A stretch of DNA of 64,000 bases, from contig NZ_CAAHFH010000002.1 of assembly GCF_900890705.1 (NCBI RefSeq), forward strand, positions 744,001 through 808,000, read 5' to 3'. The notes under the pieces are model-generated. The model saw nothing but the letters and a program-made list of their open reading frames with translations, searched no databases and was not told the origin of the DNA. Origin of the DNA: Pontiella sulfatireligans (GTDB lineage: Bacteria > Verrucomicrobiota > Kiritimatiellia > Kiritimatiellales > Pontiellaceae). The translations under genes and the position numbers were made by a program. This document shows positions 1-9,156 of the stretch, piece by piece (within the stretch, counting starts at the first letter, position 1; each line of letters opens with the position of its first letter).

Positions 1-3000
1 ATCCAAGACCGCCGCCAATATACATACTGACCGCCCGGGCTTTGTAATTTGCCTTATATCCTATGGTGCGGATGCTGTCAGTATCCACATCGCTGAAGGC
101 ATAGTTCACATTCAAATCAACATAAGCCCTCTCGCCGTTGATCGCGGCATAGGCCACGCCGTGGGCCGTGTCCGCCTCGCCATCGTTATCATCGTCCCCA
201 TTCACCTTGGTATGGGCATAACCGCCGCCCAAGCCGAGCAGGAGGTTGTTGAAACGCTTGTCTGCGCCAACCACCGCACCCCCCAGAGTGGTGTCATAGC
301 CTGAGTGACCGCCGGTGCCTTGCTGCTTCATGCGCGAACCATAGCCACGACCCCAAATTTGATAGGTGGCCGGAATTTCCACGTCATCGGCAGATGGTTT
401 TGGCAAGAGGCCCTCAAACCAGTCGCGGAAAGCACCGTATTCCTTGGCGTCCTGACCTGCCGTGCTCGCGACATACGGCTTTTCAACGCTACCCGGATCA
501 CCCTTTATGCTCGGTTTCGGAGCGGCATCATCCACGCGGCGGGCCGTTCCCTTTGCATCCCAAGTCGGCAGATGATCGTTAATCCAAGCCTTTGTATCCT
601 CATACCAAAATTCCGGCCCCGCCGCTCCTTCAGGCGAATGGGCGCCAGCGCCACCCCAGTTCTTGTAGCGCAGATAGCTGCGCGAGCGGTCCTTGATCTG
701 ATCGGTAAATACCGACTGCAAGCCAATCAGCGCATTCGCCATCTCCGGCGTGCGCACATAGGCTGTTTTTAGATTATAATCCGCTTCCGTCTCCGACATT
801 CCTTTAAGCAATGCATACGCATCGCCTTCCTTGTCGAGAACCAGCGTCAAATCATTAACCGCCTTTCCATAGTTGGACTTGTCGTCTTCGCTAACGCCTA
901 ATGCATCATTGAGGTCCGAAGTTCCATAGATCGCGTTCAAATATGCATCATCAACAACCAGCACATCCCCGATCCCTTCCAGCCAGTTCCCTCCGGATCC
1001 AACATATTCAACATCACCAAGCAGTATCGATGAAGCCAGATTCGAGGAGGTCGACTCAGCCAGTGTAAACGAATGGCCAACAGCAATTGCGTTATCCCCA
1101 CCATTAATGGTCCATTTAACACCCTCGTTGAAAGTCATGGTCTCGCCCTGGATGACGCCGTTTTTCGTTCCGTCATACACGGTCGTAAACTCAGCGCCGG
1201 ACTCGGCCACCGTGTCGCCGCCAACCACAACCTTGCCCAATCCAAGGTTGACCTTGCCCCCATCCCTAACAGAAAAATCATCAGAAATATTCAGCTGAGC
1301 ACTAGCCGCTTCCAGCTGGTACATATTTCCACCTGCAACTGAGAGGTCGGAGCCATCAATATTCATTTCACCGCCAGCAATGTAAATGTTGTTGATGGTG
1401 TGGTTGGTATTGAACGCCAGGTTCGCAATACCAGCGTATTGCTCAAGTCTATCGATTGCCATGCCGTTGTTGGTAACGTTCAACGTGTTCACAGTGCTTC
1501 CGTCAAACCGAAGCTGCGTTAACCTAGCGTTGGTTGCATCAACATTGTTGATACCCGAACCATCAAACATCAATTGGTCAAATTGGCCACCTGTGATCGA
1601 CGCCTGATTCAGGCCAGAACCACTAAAGAGCAGATTGTCAAACGACCCCGTTGAAATGTTGAGCACGTTGTTTCCGCTAAACTCAGCCGTTGAAAATGAA
1701 CCGCCAGCAATATTAATAGCATTTGTACCGGAAGCACTAGATTCAAGCAATACCCCACGACCGCCGAACGTGCCGTTGCTGACTGTAAGAGCAACATCGG
1801 AAAATCTTGCCGCATAGCCGTCATTACCTGCTACACCATTGGCCACTCCACCCAAGCCCCCAGAAAATATGCCATCATGAATAGTTACGGTAGCAACGCT
1901 AGCCTGGAAACCATCACCACCATCTGCCGAGGCCACACCGCCGGAAGTGTTATCCGCAACTCCTCCATCTCCCCCGGTAAAGGTCCCACCATCGACATTT
2001 GCCACAAATGATGTAACTATATTCCCAGAAAAATTAATCCCATCTCCACCATCTGCCGTCGCACTCGCGGCGCTGACAACGGTTCCCCCTTTGCCTCCAG
2101 CATAGCTTCCGTTTACTACCGTTAGTCCTTCATACGCTGTTGAAACTGCTACCCCATGGCCTCCAGAAGCATCGCCGGTCGAGGAATTACCTGAAGAGGT
2201 CACCGAACCGCCAATCCCTCCAAAGACAGTCGTATTTTCTAGAATACTATTATCAGATGGATTAAATGGATTTCCTAAAACAGAAAGTCCATCGCCACCT
2301 TTGGCGGAAGATGTGATTGAAGCCCCAGAAACATTGACGACTCCTCCAGTACCTCCATTTAGTTCGCTATAGGAAATATCAAGAGCCCCTCCCAAAGTCG
2401 ATATCGCCGCGCCGCCATCTGCAACACTGCTTGTGGTTCCAGAAATATTCCCTCCAGAACCTCCCAATGCAATCGAATTAGTGACGCGAAGAAATTGAGC
2501 GTTCTTATCTATCGGAGAAACCAATGCGCGAAAATCAATTCCGCTGCCTCCAGATGAAACAGCAGCTTTTCCAACCGTTTGCTGAACAACAGACCCTGCA
2601 TTTCCACCAACAGCTTGCGAAGCTGAGAAGAGGGTGTCCTTAGTATTGCTCAAATACAATCCATTCCCACCACTTGCATCAAGATCATTACCATTAGTTA
2701 AGAGATTGGTTCCTGCACCACCCTCAAGTATCACATCGTTGATCAACAAAGTGGCAAGCTCAGCGGCCTGTACGGCATCATGCCCTGCGCCGGCTTGCAT
2801 CACATCATCGACACTGCCGGCGCCACCGGCATAACGCCCTCCGTCCAACTCTAATGAAGTATAATACGTGGTGACCAAGCCCAAACCAGGAACAGGTCCG
2901 GTAGTTTTGTGGCCATCAGCAATGAAGGCGCTCGCGGGCAGAGAACGATCCTCGGAAGTTGCGTTACCTGCATCACTACCCGTTACGGAGGTTCCTGCCG

Positions 3001-3304
3001 TAGCGACATATCGGTTTGTCACTAGCACCTTATCGCCAAGAGTGGTTTCAACGAAACCGTTAAACGAGTTGGAAAGAGTTACCGTCGTGCTGACCGAGTT
3101 CAGTAGCTTCAGATAACCCAAATTATTAGTATTTCCGGGCTCCGTGGTATAAATATCGGTCTCCGTACTCCAATCAGGGGAGGTTCCGTTGGTTACACCA
3201 AAAGCCCCATTGTATCCTGAGTTGTTTGCGTCCCATTCGTTGTCGGCAGCAAAAGTGATGGTAGACAGAGAAACTACCGCGATAACAGCTAATAACCTAT
3301 TCAT
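1..3304 (-). CDS. Autotransporter (type V secretion) protein, partial: C-terminus beyond left edge
   Basis: Open from an ATG at 3304 to the window edge, about 1,101 codons without a stop. The start has a strong Shine-Dalgarno (GAGGGGGAATCATG) and the N-terminus MNRLLAVIAVVSLSTITFAA is a signal peptide. The passenger (about residues 20-950) is low in charge and built of short imperfect glycine-rich repeats (GGxGG, 'GGDG' followed by beta-strand-like residues), densest at residues 170-500, as expected for a beta-helix. From about residue 978 the sequence turns into an autotransporter beta-domain (YQIWGRGYGS, then GGAVVGADKRF and LLGLGGGYAHTKV), and at the edge it reads YIGGGLG, still inside the barrel. 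A complete barrel is usually near 280 residues, so about 150 are missing. Inferred role: outer-membrane anchored surface adhesin or enzyme scaffold; no catalytic motif seen. Confidence 0.88.
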   Translation of the reverse strand, partial: MNRLLAVIAVVSLSTITFAADNEWDANNSGYNGAFGVTNGTSPDWSTETDIYTTEPGNTNNLGYLKLLNSVSTTVTLSNSFNGFVETTLGDKVLVTNRYVATAGTSVTGSDAGNATSEDRSLPASAFIADGHKTTGPVPGLGLVTTYYTSLELDGGRYAGGAGSVDDVMQAGAGHDAVQAAELATLLINDVILEGGAGTNLLTNGNDLDASGGNGLYLSNTKDTLFSASQAVGGNAGSVVQQTVGKAAVSSGGSGIDFRALVSPIDKNAQFLRVTNSIALGGSGGNISGTTSSVADGGAAISTLGGALDISYSELNGGTGGVVNVSGASITSSAKGGDGLSVLGNPFNPSDNSILENTTVFGGIGGSVTSSGNSSTGDASGGHGVAVSTAYEGLTVVNGSYAGGKGGTVVSAASATADGGDGINFSGNIVTSFVANVDGGTFTGGDGGVADNTSGGVASADGGDGFQASVATVTIHDGIFSGGLGGVANGVAGNDGYAARFSDVALTVSNGTFGGRGVLLESSASGTNAINIAGGSFSTAEFSGNNVLNISTGSFDNLLFSGSGLNQASITGGQFDQLMFDGSGINNVDATNARLTQLRFDGSTVNTLNVTNNGMAIDRLEQYAGIANLAFNTNHTINNIYIAGGEMNIDGSDLSVAGGNMYQLEAASAQLNISDDFSVRDGGKVNLGLGKVVVGGDTVAESGAEFTTVYDGTKNGVIQGETMTFNEGVKWTINGGDNAIAVGHSFTLAESTSSNLASSILLGDVEYVGSGGNWLEGIGDVLVVDDAYLNAIYGTSDLNDALGVSEDDKSNYGKAVNDLTLVLDKEGDAYALLKGMSETEADYNLKTAYVRTPEMANALIGLQSVFTDQIKDRSRSYLRYKNWGGAGAHSPEGAAGPEFWYEDTKAWINDHLPTWDAKGTARRVDDAAPKPSIKGDPGSVEKPYVASTAGQDAKEYGAFRDWFEGLLPKPSADDVEIPATYQIWGRGYGSRMKQQGTGGHSGYDTTLGGAVVGADKRFNNLLLGLGGGYAHTKVNGDDDNDGEADTAHGVAYAAINGERAYVDLNVNYAFSDVDTDSIRTIGYKANYKARAVSMYIGGGLG

Positions 3305-4200
3305 GATTCCCCCTCGGAAAGATTGGATTGTATAACAGTTCAAAAAGTTCTCATAAAGCCAAGGGGATGTCATGCGGAAAGTGTGGAAAAACGCGATAAC
3401 CATTGTTTTCCAAACTCAACAATCATCGCCCTTAACTGAGACATCACTGCCGAAGAAGACGTTATTGCCACTTCGCTGCCACCGGTTGAGCTTCGCTCTC
3501 ACTTCGCGTCTTTGCAAGCTTGTAGGTGAAACGATACTATACCAAACAAGATGTCGCATCGGTTCGGCTGCGAAAGAGAATAGCTTTGCGCAAAGCCCCC
3601 TCATCAACAGGAAGCCATTTCTAAGCAACGGCTTTACCCCGACTCTGCGCATAGCCTGAGACCGGAACATAATGGACACAGCGGTGCATCTTTATTGCAG
3701 ACTCCATCCAATTAACATTGCCAGCCACGCTATTGCGAGCAGGCGGGACGCCCGCGATACGTACCGCAGGCGCCCCGCCTGCCGCGATTGCACAGGATAA
3801 AACCAATCTGATACCCCGAGCCACCAGAGAGCGGGGTCGCCGATTGGGCAGAATGATTTGGTGGCAAACACAAAGTGAGGCTGGCTCGAAGATACGGCAG
3901 CGAAGCGTCAATGATTGTCCGCTCCACCCGGGAACCGCCCATAACGTCGAATATCTTTTAACCTTGCTAGAGAAATGGAGGGCGAGGCTCTGTCCGAGCT
4001 ATTGGCGGAATAAGCTCCGACAAAGCGTCGCACTCCAAGCTAATGCGCGAAAAATATGGTGCAATCTCGCCCAAGATGTAGCGCGACCTCTTCCGCGGCA
4101 AAAACACACAGACAGGAATGTCCGCGCCACACAAAGGCATGGTCACCGCTCACGCCAATAAACAAGAACGATTAAACAAAATATTGAGCAAAGGACTGTT

Positions 4201-4284
4201 TGTGTAGGTGAGATCCGAGATCTCGCAGTCCGCAGGGGCTAAGCCTGGAAAACAGTTCCCCGCGGTCACGGACCGCGACTACAC
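4201..4284. repeat. Dispersed two-hairpin repeat, copy 1
   Basis: An approximately 84-bp unit starting TGTGTAGGTGAGATCC, with a near-palindrome around GAGATCCGAGATCTCGC and a second inverted repeat CGCGGTCACGGACCGCG ending in GACTACAC. A second copy lies at 5775-5854 with the same order of parts and diverged spacer. Short relatives of the second half occur at 62640-62658 and near 63304. Inferred to be a non-coding dispersed element. Confidence 0.6.
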
Positions 4285-4394
4285 TTTTTTCGGAAACGCC
4301 CTTGCAAGGCCCCGCAAGAGTAAACGGTAGTTTTTTCTGCAAACCGGCCTGAATCAGCGTGCATCTGCGGTTCACCTTTGTTGTCTAAAATAAA

Positions 4395-4422
4395 GCGAGG
4401 TCGACGCCCTCGCCTACAAATT
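4395..4422. repeat. Short dispersed repeat GCGAGGTCG..CCCTCGCCTAC, copy 1
   Basis: GCGAGGTCGACGCCCTCGCC is an inverted repeat (GCGAGG/CCTCGC) followed by TACAAATT. Close copies are at 5571-5600 and 5711-5741. It sits about 110 bp from the two-hairpin repeat at 4201, and the same pairing recurs near 5.7-5.8 kb, so the two repeat types may travel together. Confidence 0.55.
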
Positions 4423-4608
4423 ATATGGATTTTTTTCTCGCGCATGATTGAGAGCGAATACCAAACAATTTTCACAAAGCCACAGAGAGCAAAGCAACCG
4501 CCCCCCCTGTTCTTTGTGACTTACCGCCTTCACAGCGGTGGAGGGACGATCTCTGCGGTGGATAGTTGCCTCGGAACAGCGGGGACGAACGGTGGACAGC
4601 AGCAGGAA

Positions 4609-4851
4609 TTATGCCGCGCTAGCTTTGGACGCCCCGATCAGCATCGATTCTATGCTGAGATGAAAATCGATATCAGACCATTCGACTCCCGTGTTGTCGC
4701 AGATAAACGCAAAATGACTGATCTGCTCAACCGTTGAACGCTGCAACTCCGGATACCAAGTCATCGGAGAGGAAATGATCCGACCGTCAAAAAGCTCAAC
4801 ATGAAGATAACAATTGTCGAAAGAGACATTTTTACCGGTTAAAGAATTCAT
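4609..4851 (-). CDS. DUF2442 family small protein
   Basis: 80 residues from the ATG at 4851. It shows the DUF2442 pattern: a short beta-rich core with VELFDGRIIS, then PMTWYPELQRST, and a tail with VEWSDIDFHLSIESML. The family usually sits directly after a DUF4160 gene, and the pair is often listed as a toxin-antitoxin-like cassette, although its biochemical role is not established. Here the start codon overlaps the last codons of a broken DUF4160 frame (stop at 4832-4834), so the usual translational coupling is preserved. The longer frame from 4890 has no support. The gene looks intact although its partner is not. Confidence 0.72.
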   Translation of the reverse strand: MNSLTGKNVSFDNCYLHVELFDGRIISSPMTWYPELQRSTVEQISHFAFICDNTGVEWSDIDFHLSIESMLIGASKASAA

Positions 4852-5279
4852 TCCATTTCCTTTCAAATTCCAAATTGTACTCGCTCGCAATTTTCAGTGC
4901 CCGTTTGATCGCAGAAGCCGGCATATTCCCCTTGATTACCCGCAATCGTCCCTGCTTGATCTATTCATAAAATTGATGGGATTGTTCAATTCATTGAAAG
5001 AAAGGTGTATTAATTTTTGCGGATGAAATCTATTCCCATCCATTTTTACCGAGGGCGCGACAATTTCGATGCATCTGCATCGTTGCAAAAGGTTCGGAAT
5101 AGGCAACTATGCCGTCACCGGTTGACGCCTCGCATCTACACCAAACTTGTCACGTGAATAACTCAAGCCAGCTCGATTTTAGCGAAGCCTTCAGCACTCA
5201 TCACATAAATATGCCTGGGATCATGCTCATTGGCATAAAAGAAAAACTTAAACCCATCCTGGTTCAATAATGTCGGCAT
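4832..5279 (-). pseudogene. DUF4160 gene, disrupted
   Basis: The N-terminal half is readable from an ATG at 5279 to a stop at 5163-5165: it starts MPTLLNQDGFKFFFYANEHD, which is the conserved DUF4160 opening (MPT..., FFFYANE, P.HI.V). The C-terminal half is readable in 4832-4945: IKGNMPASAIKRALKIA, then FERKWNEFF, ending just inside the DUF2442 start. Between them lie about 200 bp without matching sequence and an in-frame TGA just before the C-terminal part. The gene therefore appears split by a stop plus insertion or rearrangement. The halves could come from two related genes, but their order, strand and position before DUF2442 favour one broken gene. Confidence 0.65.
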
Positions 5280-5480
5280 CAGTCGTACCACGCAGAATCC
5301 GCTGCAGCGCTTTATCCCACCCACTCACGAGATACAGCTATACCATGGCAACAACAACCTCAACTCTCAATAATGTAAATACCGAACAGCCCCAGGGTCA
5401 TTTGGTTCTCCATAGTAAGTTCTTGTTCCAAAGAATTATGCAATAATTCCCCGTTTTTGGCTCGCCACAGGGAAAATGGA

Positions 5481-5742
5481 CTGGAGGGCGAGGCTCCGTT
5501 CGAGCCACAATTCAGCATTTCAAGGCTCCGGTGAATATTCTATGGCTCAGGAATTTCCGCATACGCGGGAACGAGGTCGCCACCCTCGCCTACAAATTTA
5601 GACATAATCCAACCAAGGTGTAGCGTCGTCTTGTCCGCCGTAGCCTTAGCGAAGATGGAAGAGGGCGCGCAATCCGTGTAAGGAACAACCACAGACTGGA
5701 TGTTCAACCAGTGCGAGGCCACCGCCCTCGCCTACAAAGTTG
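5481..5742. repeat. Cluster of dispersed short repeats
   Basis: Contains CTGGAGGGCGAGGCTC at 5481 (relative of 3975), two copies of the GCGAGGTCG..CCCTCGCCTAC repeat at 5571-5600 and 5711-5741, and the motif TTGTCCGCCGTAGCCTTAGC near 5630. Reverse translation of the last motif gives 'FAKATADK', a peptide I know as a repeat-derived artefact in many environmental bacterial annotations. The 60-residue frame here is therefore not treated as a gene. Confidence 0.55.
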
Positions 5743-5774
5743 AGCGATTGAAAACCTGTGGGCGGCGGGCCGTT

Positions 5775-5854
5775 GTGTAAGTGAGATCCGCGATCTCGCA
5801 AACCATCGGAACAGTCCGTTCAAAAGGATCCCGCGATCACGAACCGCGACTAAA
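5775..5854. repeat. Dispersed two-hairpin repeat, copy 2
   Basis: Same order of parts as 4201-4284: TGTAAGTGAGATCCGCGATC, a diverged spacer, then CCCGCGATCACGAACCGCGA followed by CTA. The second hairpin is less perfect than in copy 1. Confidence 0.6.
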
Positions 5855-5897
5855 AACCTCACTTCAATGATGCACGCGGAACATTAATGGCAGACGC

Positions 5898-5927
5898 AAA
5901 AAAAAGAGCCCGCAGAAGCGAACTCTT
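5898..5927 (-). terminator. Rho-independent terminator of the 5952-6488 gene
   Basis: Read on the minus strand: AAGAGTTCGC, loop TTCT, GCGGGCTCTT, then a run of eight T. The stem is 10 bp with two G-T wobbles, and it begins 25 bp after the stop codon of the PEP-CTERM gene. Confidence 0.85.
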
Positions 5928-5951
5928 TTCTAGCAAGTTATCAACTAATGT

Positions 5952-6488
5952 TTAGCTGCGAACTTTTTTGCGCGCCAGGTACATTCCCAGACCAGCAATG
6001 CCCATCAGACCCAGCGTAGCCGGTTCCGGGATAGCAACAACCGTCTGCCACGTTCCGACAGGAGCGCCCAAGGTATAGCCAACCGGAGTGCCTGGAGCCT
6101 GAACAGCTCCACTACCAACTGTTGCCGCATCAACAACCAGATACTGAGAGGCTAATAACTTGTCAGCATTGTTGAAGAGAACAGTATACAGCGGAATGTC
6201 GTCGGCCACATCCACACCCAATGCGTCAATACCAAACGCATGAGTCAACGGAGGGCCTGCCTGATTGATGTTAACCGTGGTGTCTGCAAGCAGACCAACT
6301 CCTAGATCAGCAACATCCCAAGGTCCATCCTGAAGTGTCGCTCCTGTGTACAAACCAGCTTGCCATCCATCAATGAGGGTTACGCCGTCAAATGAAGCAG
6401 CGCCCCAGTTAGAAGACTGCCAGGTCACAAGTCCGGCTTGCGATACCGCTGCTACCGCCATTACTGCAATTATTGCTTTTATTTTCAT
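5952..6488 (-). CDS. PEP-CTERM sorting domain protein
   Basis: 178 residues from the ATG at 6488, chosen because AAAGGTGAAAAAATG gives a Shine-Dalgarno and the next residues (MKIKAIIAVMAVAAVSQAG) form a signal peptide; the longer frame upstream lacks both. The C-terminus shows a textbook PEP-CTERM tail: IPEPATLGLMG, a hydrophobic helix, then LARKK. Such tails are recognised by an exosortase, which is not in this window, and the protein is expected at the cell surface or in extracellular matrix. The mature part is about 130 residues with no recognised domain. It is a paralogue of the gene at 13691-14242 (shared opening 'GLVxWxSxNWG', shared 'DxxDLxxGL', 'VADDIPLYTVLF'). Confidence 0.85.
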   Translation of the reverse strand: MKIKAIIAVMAVAAVSQAGLVTWQSSNWGAASFDGVTLIDGWQAGLYTGATLQDGPWDVADLGVGLLADTTVNINQAGPPLTHAFGIDALGVDVADDIPLYTVLFNNADKLLASQYLVVDAATVGSGAVQAPGTPVGYTLGAPVGTWQTVVAIPEPATLGLMGIAGLGMYLARKKVRS

Positions 6489-6561
6489 TTTTTCACCTTT
6501 TGTTGTTTTAATTTTCACCTGCCCCCTATGGGCAGGCAACATTAAACTATTCTCAATTTTA

Positions 6562-7377
6562 TTAATTGAAGGCGCTGAGGTATTTGTTGCTTTCAACCCA
6601 CTCGAAGCCAGCTTTAGCATTGTACCAGAAACCTTGTCCTGTCTTCAATTCATACGTTGTAGGAGTGGTTCCATATCCGAAAGCACCCAGCGGCTGCCAT
6701 CCGTTGTATAAATCGTACGGCGGAGCGTAGTAATACAATGCAAATATCTCATATTTCTGGGTGACCTCATTCCAAACGGTGATCTGGTCAGCTAGAGTGG
6801 CATCACTTGGATCGCCAGTAGCGTTTTCGGCAATGTTAAGATCATTAAGCTTCGTCGCATTAGAAAACGGATTTGAAACAATCTGCAATCCACTGACGAT
6901 TTGATTCGTAACAACCGCATCAGAAACCACTTCACCTGATGTGATTACGTTTGTGCTGGCACTCAACGGAGCGGCCTGAATCCACACGGCCGAACCCGCT
7001 GGCAGGACAGGATCAACGTAAGGTGCCCCGAAACCATAGCCTTCGACATTCTGCCATCCGATGTCATTTTCGTAAATCCCACCATAAAAACTGATGTCAT
7101 AAAGGGCGTAGATAGTGTACTTATCAGTCGCGCTGTCCCAAATGTAAAGCCTGTCAGCCTGTGTGGCATCCGAAGCGGAACCCTTAAACTGATTCGGAGG
7201 GCAAATGCTGCTCAGGTTGTTGGATGTGGACTGAAAGGAAATGCCCATAATATTCAGATCGCCATCGCCAGGTTTAGCCACCTTTCCGTAACCAACGATA
7301 TTAGCGCTGGTAACTTGTGCGGAAACGAAGGTCGTCGCACACGCAAGCACTGCTACTGTCATTAATAATTTTTTCAT
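6562..7377 (-). CDS. Secreted protein of the 'VTSANIVGYG' type with two internal repeats
   Basis: 271 residues from the ATG at 7377, which follows AGGAGTAATAAG and opens a signal peptide (MKKLLMTVAVLACATTFVSA). The mature N-terminus QVTSANIVGYG is a signature I recognise from many secreted proteins of Kiritimatiellota, Verrucomicrobia and Lentisphaerota; function unknown. Two halves repeat: 'DATQADRLYIWDSATDKYTI' and 'DATLADQITVWNEVTQKYEI', each followed by a Tyr/Gly/Trp-rich stretch. The C-terminus ends GFEWVESNKYLSAFN with no membrane tail or PEP motif. It lies 73 bp upstream of the PEP-CTERM gene on the same strand and may be co-transcribed with it. Confidence 0.8.
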   Translation of the reverse strand: MKKLLMTVAVLACATTFVSAQVTSANIVGYGKVAKPGDGDLNIMGISFQSTSNNLSSICPPNQFKGSASDATQADRLYIWDSATDKYTIYALYDISFYGGIYENDIGWQNVEGYGFGAPYVDPVLPAGSAVWIQAAPLSASTNVITSGEVVSDAVVTNQIVSGLQIVSNPFSNATKLNDLNIAENATGDPSDATLADQITVWNEVTQKYEIFALYYYAPPYDLYNGWQPLGAFGYGTTPTTYELKTGQGFWYNAKAGFEWVESNKYLSAFN

Positions 7378-8073
7378 CTTATTACTCCTAATTATAAGTG
7401 AACCCATTCCACTTAGTACTTGATACGTATACACCGAACTCCGTGGATCAGCAACTGATTTTTTCGGGTTTTTATGGTCAGACCGCAAATTACACGGAAC
7501 CCCCCTTATTTCATCCTACTTTAAACCAAAAAATTCAATCACCAGACCTCGTTGTACGGTGCTTGCAAAAGGCGGGATTGAACCCATTCCGCTCCTCACC
7601 TTTTACGAACCCGCATGTATAAACTCATGAAACCGCGAAAAAATCAAGTTGTTTTTTGGTCAGTTTAAAGCCCAAACCGAAAAGCCCCGCAATCCAGTAA
7701 TCGCCATCATTGCTACCCGCAGATGGATGCAGATGGGACGGCACCGAAACACCAGAAAAAGTTTTTAACCGCAGAACGCGCAGATGACGCAGAAGTGGCT
7801 CGGGGATTTCAAACAGAATAATTCGGACAGAATAATTTTATCCACTGCCGCTGTCTCGAATCATTCTGTCCATAATTATTCTGTGTATAACTAATCATGA
7901 AGAGGTTCAGGATGGTTCGCTACAGCCGACGGACATGCACGGATCCAGCGATACGACGAAGAGGCCGGAACGGAGCCCGGCCCTCCAACATGCTCTCTCG
8001 CATTAATCGTTGCTTGTTTTTCAACATCTGCTTTCATATCCTATCTATAGATTAGAACTCAGGAGAGCAATTA
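7378..8073. other. Intergenic region with ACAGAAT repeats
   Basis: No convincing gene. An inverted pair of a tandem ACAGAATAATT-type repeat occupies 7813-7837 and 7861-7884; the same sequence recurs at 10230-10256 and 10492-10515. A phrase near 7765 (TTTTTAACCGCAGAACGCGC) resembles common environmental intergenic repeats. The last 40 bp should hold the promoter of the next gene. Confidence 0.45.
7813..7884. repeat. Inverted pair of ACAGAATNATT repeats
   Basis: Left arm 7813-7837 reads ACAGAATAATT, CGG, ACAGAATAATT. The right arm 7861-7884 is the inverted form (TCATTCTGTCC, then ATAATTATTCTGT). The right arm is identical over 24 bp to 10492-10515. Possibly a MITE-like or regulatory hairpin element. 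Confidence 0.6.
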
Positions 8074-9009
8074 ATGACTAAGCCACTTATTCTAACCGTA
8101 GTTTTTGCTACTGCCATATTTGCAAGCGGAGGAAAAAACTCCATCCCTGCCCGACCACCGATTACTGAAAAACGTTCTGGAGAAAAAGGGACCATATCCG
8201 TTCAAGAAATGCTCGTCTTAGGGACTTCCGGACTAAAGCTTCATTCTCTATCCATGATAAGCCAAGGAAACATAAAAGGGGATGTGAATGAAAGCTACCT
8301 GCCGGGACTCAAGGATTGCTCTAATGACCGATCCTTGCCGATTCGCAGCATCACCGCACAGATACTGGGGAAATATTTTGTCCAAGGGAAAAAACCCCCT
8401 AACGCGGAGGCAGTCGGACTTCTCATCAAGCTTGCAAAGGATCCGTCCAGAGACGTTCGCTACAACGCGGCGTACTACGGACTCACGCAAATAGAAAACA
8501 AATCCGATGAAATCGTTGCATTGTTGATCGATATTGCATCCTCCAACCGCGAACAAAACCTCAGCGAACACATTGCGCAATCACTCGAAAGCAACCAAGA
8601 AAACGCAGCTCGAATCATGGATAAAATGCTAGCCACCGAAGATAATGTCGCCATATTTGAAATATACGAAAATCTTACGGGGAGAAAACCAACCAGCGCC
8701 GATAAATACCTAGACATGCCCTCCAGTCGCACACGCATGTTTGTCTTCGGAAAAACAAGTGATGAAGCAGAGCAGGCCAAATCCGAACTCGAGAAAGAAC
8801 TAAAGGCCGTGGGAATCACCGCCCCCTCCGTCCAGACCTCCGGAACAGGAGAAAGCTATGTCCTCATGGTCAAGACCTACATCACCAAGGAGGGCATGGC
8901 TGTTGAGAAAAACTTTTCCGGCAAGGGTAAGTTCAAGATCATACAGCAAATGTGGCTCTCACCGGAGCATGAAATCCAGCTTAAGGCCATGCAAAAGACT
9001 CAGCATTAG
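8074..9009 (+). CDS. Secreted HEAT-repeat-like protein
   Basis: 311 residues. AGGAGAGCAATTAATG supports the start. The N-terminus (MTKPLILTVVFATAIFASGG) is a signal peptide or possibly a short anchor. Residues about 75-190 are helical with HEAT-like phrases: LPIRSITAQILGKYF, DPSRDVRYNAAYYGL. The rest contains a Glu/Lys-rich segment (SDEAEQAKSELEKEL) and a C-terminal mixed region without known motif. HEAT-type solenoids usually mediate protein contacts. It stands alone between two intergenic repeat regions, opposite the sulfotransferase gene. I cannot name a specific function. Confidence 0.7.
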   Translation: MTKPLILTVVFATAIFASGGKNSIPARPPITEKRSGEKGTISVQEMLVLGTSGLKLHSLSMISQGNIKGDVNESYLPGLKDCSNDRSLPIRSITAQILGKYFVQGKKPPNAEAVGLLIKLAKDPSRDVRYNAAYYGLTQIENKSDEIVALLIDIASSNREQNLSEHIAQSLESNQENAARIMDKMLATEDNVAIFEIYENLTGRKPTSADKYLDMPSSRTRMFVFGKTSDEAEQAKSELEKELKAVGITAPSVQTSGTGESYVLMVKTYITKEGMAVEKNFSGKGKFKIIQQMWLSPEHEIQLKAMQKTQH

Positions 9010-9156
9010 ACCTTCCCCGAAAGAGCTGAACAACCTGTTGCCCCCGGCCGGCAGAGAACCCAAATATGTGGCGCGGATATCCGATCCGAATTTACTGCGC
9101 CTCCGATACTCGCGCGTCAGACTTATCCTACAAGACAACAGAAGTCCCAGAGGGAC

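Larger units (their letters stand above)
3305..4608. other. Gene-poor stretch with dispersed short repeats
   Basis: No convincing gene. The open frames here (for example 3718-4161) have odd composition and cross repeat sequence. Phrases that recur elsewhere in the window or look like environmental intergenic repeats include the 'gcgggacgcccgcgatac' palindromic segment near 3740 and ATGGAGGGCGAGGCTC at 3975, which returns at 5481. The region upstream of the autotransporter start (3305-3400) must hold its promoter, but I could not place -10/-35 boxes with confidence. Confidence 0.5.

Noticed and set aside
3718..4161. 147-codon plus-strand frame
   Set aside because: It runs through palindromic repeat sequence, has no ribosome site or recognisable motif, and its composition (AGGTPAIRTAGAPPA) is that of translated repeat.
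5540..5722. 60-codon minus-strand frame ending in AEIPEP
   Set aside because: Contains the repeat-derived peptide FAKATADK and covers three dispersed repeats; not a truncated PEP-CTERM gene.
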